DNA from: Pseudooceanicola endophyticus
GTDB lineage: Bacteria; Pseudomonadota; Alphaproteobacteria; Rhodobacterales; Rhodobacteraceae
Length of the DNA stretch: 64,000 bases
Assembly: GCF_018760365.1 (NCBI RefSeq)
Contig: NZ_JAHIAB010000009.1
Location: 1-64,000, forward strand
Reading direction: 5' to 3'
Of the stretch, positions 61,765 to 64,000 are shown piece by piece (the first letter of the stretch is position 1; the number at the start of each line of letters is the position of its first letter). The notes beneath the pieces were generated by a model. The model saw only the letters and a program-made list of their open reading frames with translations, did not search any database and was not told the DNA's origin. The position numbers and the translations under genes were made by a program.

Positions 61765-62307
61765 TCCGCCTCCTGTTGGTGCTTGGGTTGCAGGGTCCAT
61801 CCTTCTGGCCCCGATCTTTTCCGGCCGCCGGTCCGCCCCGCGGGGCTGGCGGTCCACCATCTGCCACCCCGGGGGCGGCATGTGAGGTTTGTTGGCGACC
61901 TGAGGCGATTTGTGGAGGATTCTCTCAGGACGGGCATGCAAGGTTTTTCAAACGGCTATTATTTGATCTGCTTTTATGTGTATTTGTGCGCTTACTCGTC
62001 ATTGTGCAAAAATTTGCGCCCAAACACAGCTCAAAATTCGGCTGATCACGGGCCTTTTTGCCGGGATCTGCATCCGAACGCTTGACCGAATTGTGCACAT
62101 GTGTGGTTTTGTGCAGGAGGTCGCACAACAACCACAGGACGATGACCATGACCGCATCCGCCTTCTTCCGTCCCCCGGCCGCGCCCGGCGCGGACCGGCG
62201 CGCCGGACAGGCCCGGTCGCATGGCCTGTGCTGGCTCCGGACCGATCCCGCGGGAAGGGCGATGGCCCGGACGATCCGCTGAACGACAAAACAACAGGGA
62301 AATCCAC
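61765..62307. promoter_or_regulatory. 543-base divergent control region between serine hydrolase and second peptide ABC operon
   Basis: The middle (61930-62115) is AT-rich. On the minus strand it carries ACAAATACACAT (complement of 61976-61987) and ACAAAACCACACAT (complement of 62099-62112), resembling the elements near deoR. A 44-codon frame (62148-62282) with AGGACGATGACC before its ATG has no recognisable family, so I do not call it. No other gene is seen. Confidence 0.5.
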
Positions 62308-63843
62308 ATGAAACTGAACCGCAGAAGCTTCCTGATGGTCACCGCTGCCATCCCGCTGACCGCCGCTCTGGGCGCGCCGCTGGCAGTCAAGGCAGGCGAG
62401 ACCGGCACCATCCGCTGGCTGAGCCCCGAAAACACCACCGGCAACTGGGACCCGTCGATGAACACGACGCTGGCCAACACCCGGATCGAATTCATCGTCT
62501 TCGACACGCTGCTGCGCTACCCGATGACCGGCGACGACCTGCTCAAGCCCGAGCTGCGCCTGGTCGAAAGCTACGAGATGACCGACGGCCACACCGTCGA
62601 TTTCGTGCTGAAGAAGGGCATCAAGTTCCATGACGGCTCCGAGCTGACGGCCGCCGACGTCAAGGCGACCCTCGAATACTACTCGCGCGAGGGCGCGGCG
62701 CGCGCCTTCTACCCCGGCCCCGTCAAGGTCGAGGTCAAGGATGACCACAGCTTCACCGTCACCACCGAGACCTTCCCCGCCCACTCCTTCCTGTTCCTGC
62801 AGGTCTATTCGCCGATCCTGCGCGCTGCCGATGTCGCCACCCCCGAAAAGCTGGCGGGCAGCATGATCGGCACCGGCCCGTTCCGCTATGTCGGCACCAC
62901 CACCGACGGCCACAACTTCGAGGCCTTCGCGGATTACTGGGGCGGCGCCACCGGCAACATCCAGAAAATCCAGAACCGCTACGTCCCCGATGGCAACGCC
63001 CGAATGCTGGCGCTGATGTCGGGCGAGGCCGAGGTCATCGAACGCCTTGAGCCCGAGCAGTACGACAGCCTGAAGAAGAACAAGGATGTCGCCACGCAGA
63101 AGGTGAACTCGGTCGAGAACCGCTACCTGCACTTCCGCTGCAACAAGCCGCCGTTCAACGACTACCGCGTGCGCCGCGCCGCCGCCGCCGCCATCGACCG
63201 CGAGGGGCTGCTCTCGCTGATCGGCGAGGCCGGCTACGGCGCCGACAGCGTGCTGCCGCCGATGAAGCTGGGCTCCACCCCGCAGCCCGATTACGGCAAG
63301 TACGACCCCGAGCTGTGCCAGAAGCTGCTGGCCGAGGCCGGTTATCCGGGCGGCAAGGGCCTGCCGCCGCTGGAATACATCACCTCGACCGGCTTCTACC
63401 CGAAGTCCAAGGAAATCTGCGAGGCGATCACCGCCATGCTGCAGGCCGAGGGCTTCCCGGTGACGCTGACGGTGATGGAGGTCGCCGCCTGGAACGACGC
63501 CTATTACAACGTCAACGCCGGCAACATGATCGACGGCGGCTGGGCGCCGAACTCTCCCGAGCCCAACATCCAGCTGATGCTGCAGTACTACTCCAAGGTG
63601 GGCCTGGTGACCGGCGTGAACGAGCCCGAGCTGGACAAGGTGCTGCTCAAGCAGGTGGCAGAGACCGACATGAACACCCGCGCCAAGATCATCTCGGACG
63701 AGGTGCTGCCGATGGTGGCCGAGAAGCTGCCGAACCAGGTGCTGTTCAACTCTGCCATGATGATCGCCACCGCTGCCAAGCTGACCGATGTCACCATGAC
63801 CGCCGCCGGCGACATGGACTTCACCGGCGCCACCATGGCCTGA
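62308..63843 (+). CDS. Peptide-type ABC substrate-binding protein (family 5), probable Tat substrate
   Basis: A 511-residue DppA/OppA-family receptor. The N-terminus MKLNRRSFLMV has the twin-arginine motif (Arg5-Arg6) followed by a hydrophobic stretch and AVKA, so it is likely exported folded. Family features are GTIRWLSPENTTGNWDPSMN, KFHDGSELTAADVKATLEYY, GTGPFRYVGTTTDG and the late GWAPNSPEPNIQLMLQYYSK region. It opens a second peptide-type ABC operon that continues past the window. With eutBC next door its ligand may be an ethanolamine-containing compound rather than a peptide (inference). Confidence 0.92.
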   Translation: MKLNRRSFLMVTAAIPLTAALGAPLAVKAGETGTIRWLSPENTTGNWDPSMNTTLANTRIEFIVFDTLLRYPMTGDDLLKPELRLVESYEMTDGHTVDFVLKKGIKFHDGSELTAADVKATLEYYSREGAARAFYPGPVKVEVKDDHSFTVTTETFPAHSFLFLQVYSPILRAADVATPEKLAGSMIGTGPFRYVGTTTDGHNFEAFADYWGGATGNIQKIQNRYVPDGNARMLALMSGEAEVIERLEPEQYDSLKKNKDVATQKVNSVENRYLHFRCNKPPFNDYRVRRAAAAAIDREGLLSLIGEAGYGADSVLPPMKLGSTPQPDYGKYDPELCQKLLAEAGYPGGKGLPPLEYITSTGFYPKSKEICEAITAMLQAEGFPVTLTVMEVAAWNDAYYNVNAGNMIDGGWAPNSPEPNIQLMLQYYSKVGLVTGVNEPELDKVLLKQVAETDMNTRAKIISDEVLPMVAEKLPNQVLFNSAMMIATAAKLTDVTMTAAGDMDFTGATMA

Positions 63844-63853
63844 GGCCTTCCGG

Positions 63854-63878
63854 AGCGGGTCCCTGCGCGGGGCCCGCT
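63854..63878 (+). other. Intercistronic stem-loop after binding-protein gene
   Basis: AGCGGGTCCC (63854-63863) pairs with GGGGCCCGCT (63869-63878), with one G-T pair and a TGCGC loop. It lies 11 bases after the binding-protein stop and 50 bases before the permease start. Confidence 0.7.
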
Positions 63879-63928
63879 TCCCGCGACCCAGTCCGCGTGA
63901 CCACGATCAACGACCCCGAGGACCAGAC

Positions 63929-64000
63929 ATGATCGCCACCCTCTCCTTCCTCACGAGACGCCTGTCGCAGGGCGCGCTCATCGTCTTCCTTGCCGCGCTG
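63929..64000 (+). CDS. Peptide-type ABC permease, DppB family (5' end only)
   Basis: Twenty-four codons are visible before the window ends: MIATLSFLTRRLSQGALIVF and four more residues. The pattern of a short N-terminus, an R-R-L stretch and a first hydrophobic helix matches DppB permeases, and it directly follows a family 5 binding protein. GAGGACCAGAC precedes the ATG at 63929. The assignment leans on context. Confidence 0.8.
   Translation, partial: MIATLSFLTRRLSQGALIVFLAAL

Noticed and set aside
62148-62282. 44-codon frame upstream of the second peptide-type binding protein
   Set aside because: Although AGGACG precedes its ATG, the Arg/Ala/Pro-rich product matches nothing and the region is a control region.

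Overview
The window is chromosome-like, GC-rich DNA from an alphaproteobacterium, most probably a member of the Rhodobacterales (Roseobacter/Paracoccus type). This rests on family composition: TRAP and tripartite tricarboxylate transporters, GcvT-fused dimethylglycine/sarcosine dehydrogenase relatives, GlxA-type AraC regulators, a DUF1127 protein, a porin ending in Phe, and strong C/G third-position bias. Coding density is high and operons are tightly packed (ATGA and TGATG overlaps). No rRNA, tRNA, CRISPR, transposase, integrase or phage gene was seen.

Region by region. 0-12.3 kb: oxidative catabolism of N-methylated amines or betaines. It holds etfB (cut by the left edge), a dimethylglycine/sarcosine dehydrogenase-like flavoprotein, a divergent XRE-cupin regulator, a choline-dehydrogenase-like GMC oxidoreductase, a LysR regulator, a trimethylamine-dehydrogenase-like flavoprotein, and a spermidine/putrescine-type ABC operon. 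That operon carries two lesions: an amber codon right after the signal peptide of the binding protein and a one-base frameshift in the ATPase. 13-18.6 kb: porin, glutathione-dependent formaldehyde dehydrogenase, GlxA-type regulator, superoxide dismutase, SufR-like regulator and truncated hemoglobin. 18.8-29.0 kb: two overlapping LysR genes, a complete Dpp-type peptide ABC operon, an M20 amidohydrolase and an alpha/beta hydrolase. 28.9-34.7 kb (minus strand): a TctCBA - HpcH aldolase - 2-hydroxyacid dehydrogenase - RpiR operon with TTGCAA operator candidates at both ends. 35.1-40.7 kb: phosphopentomutase, an XRE regulator and a TRAP operon. 40.8-46.0 kb: DUF1127 protein, entCBA for 2,3-dihydroxybenzoate, an Lrp regulator, 4-hydroxyphenylpyruvate dioxygenase and a Rieske protein.

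46.0-64.0 kb looks like one large catabolic island. It contains an SGNH hydrolase, a carbohydrate-type ABC transporter, and a six-gene minus-strand operon (monophosphatase, amidase, two kinase-like phosphotransferases, DUF2938, MFS). A DeoR regulator diverges from that operon. Beyond it lie ethanolamine ammonia-lyase eutBC, a beta-lactamase-fold serine hydrolase and the start of a second Dpp-type operon. Similar ACAA...ACACAT-like elements occur in the control regions of these units. The simplest reading is a DeoR-governed pathway that imports an ethanolamine-containing compound, hydrolyses and/or phosphorylates it, and feeds EutBC.

A cross-cutting pattern is that every one of the six periplasmic-binding-protein genes with a visible downstream neighbour is followed by a strong intercistronic stem-loop. 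The best candidates for something new are the DeoR/ethanolamine island, its pair of phosphotransferases with complementary active-site substitutions, and the double lesion in the polyamine-type operon. Promoter and operator calls are by eye and were not computed.
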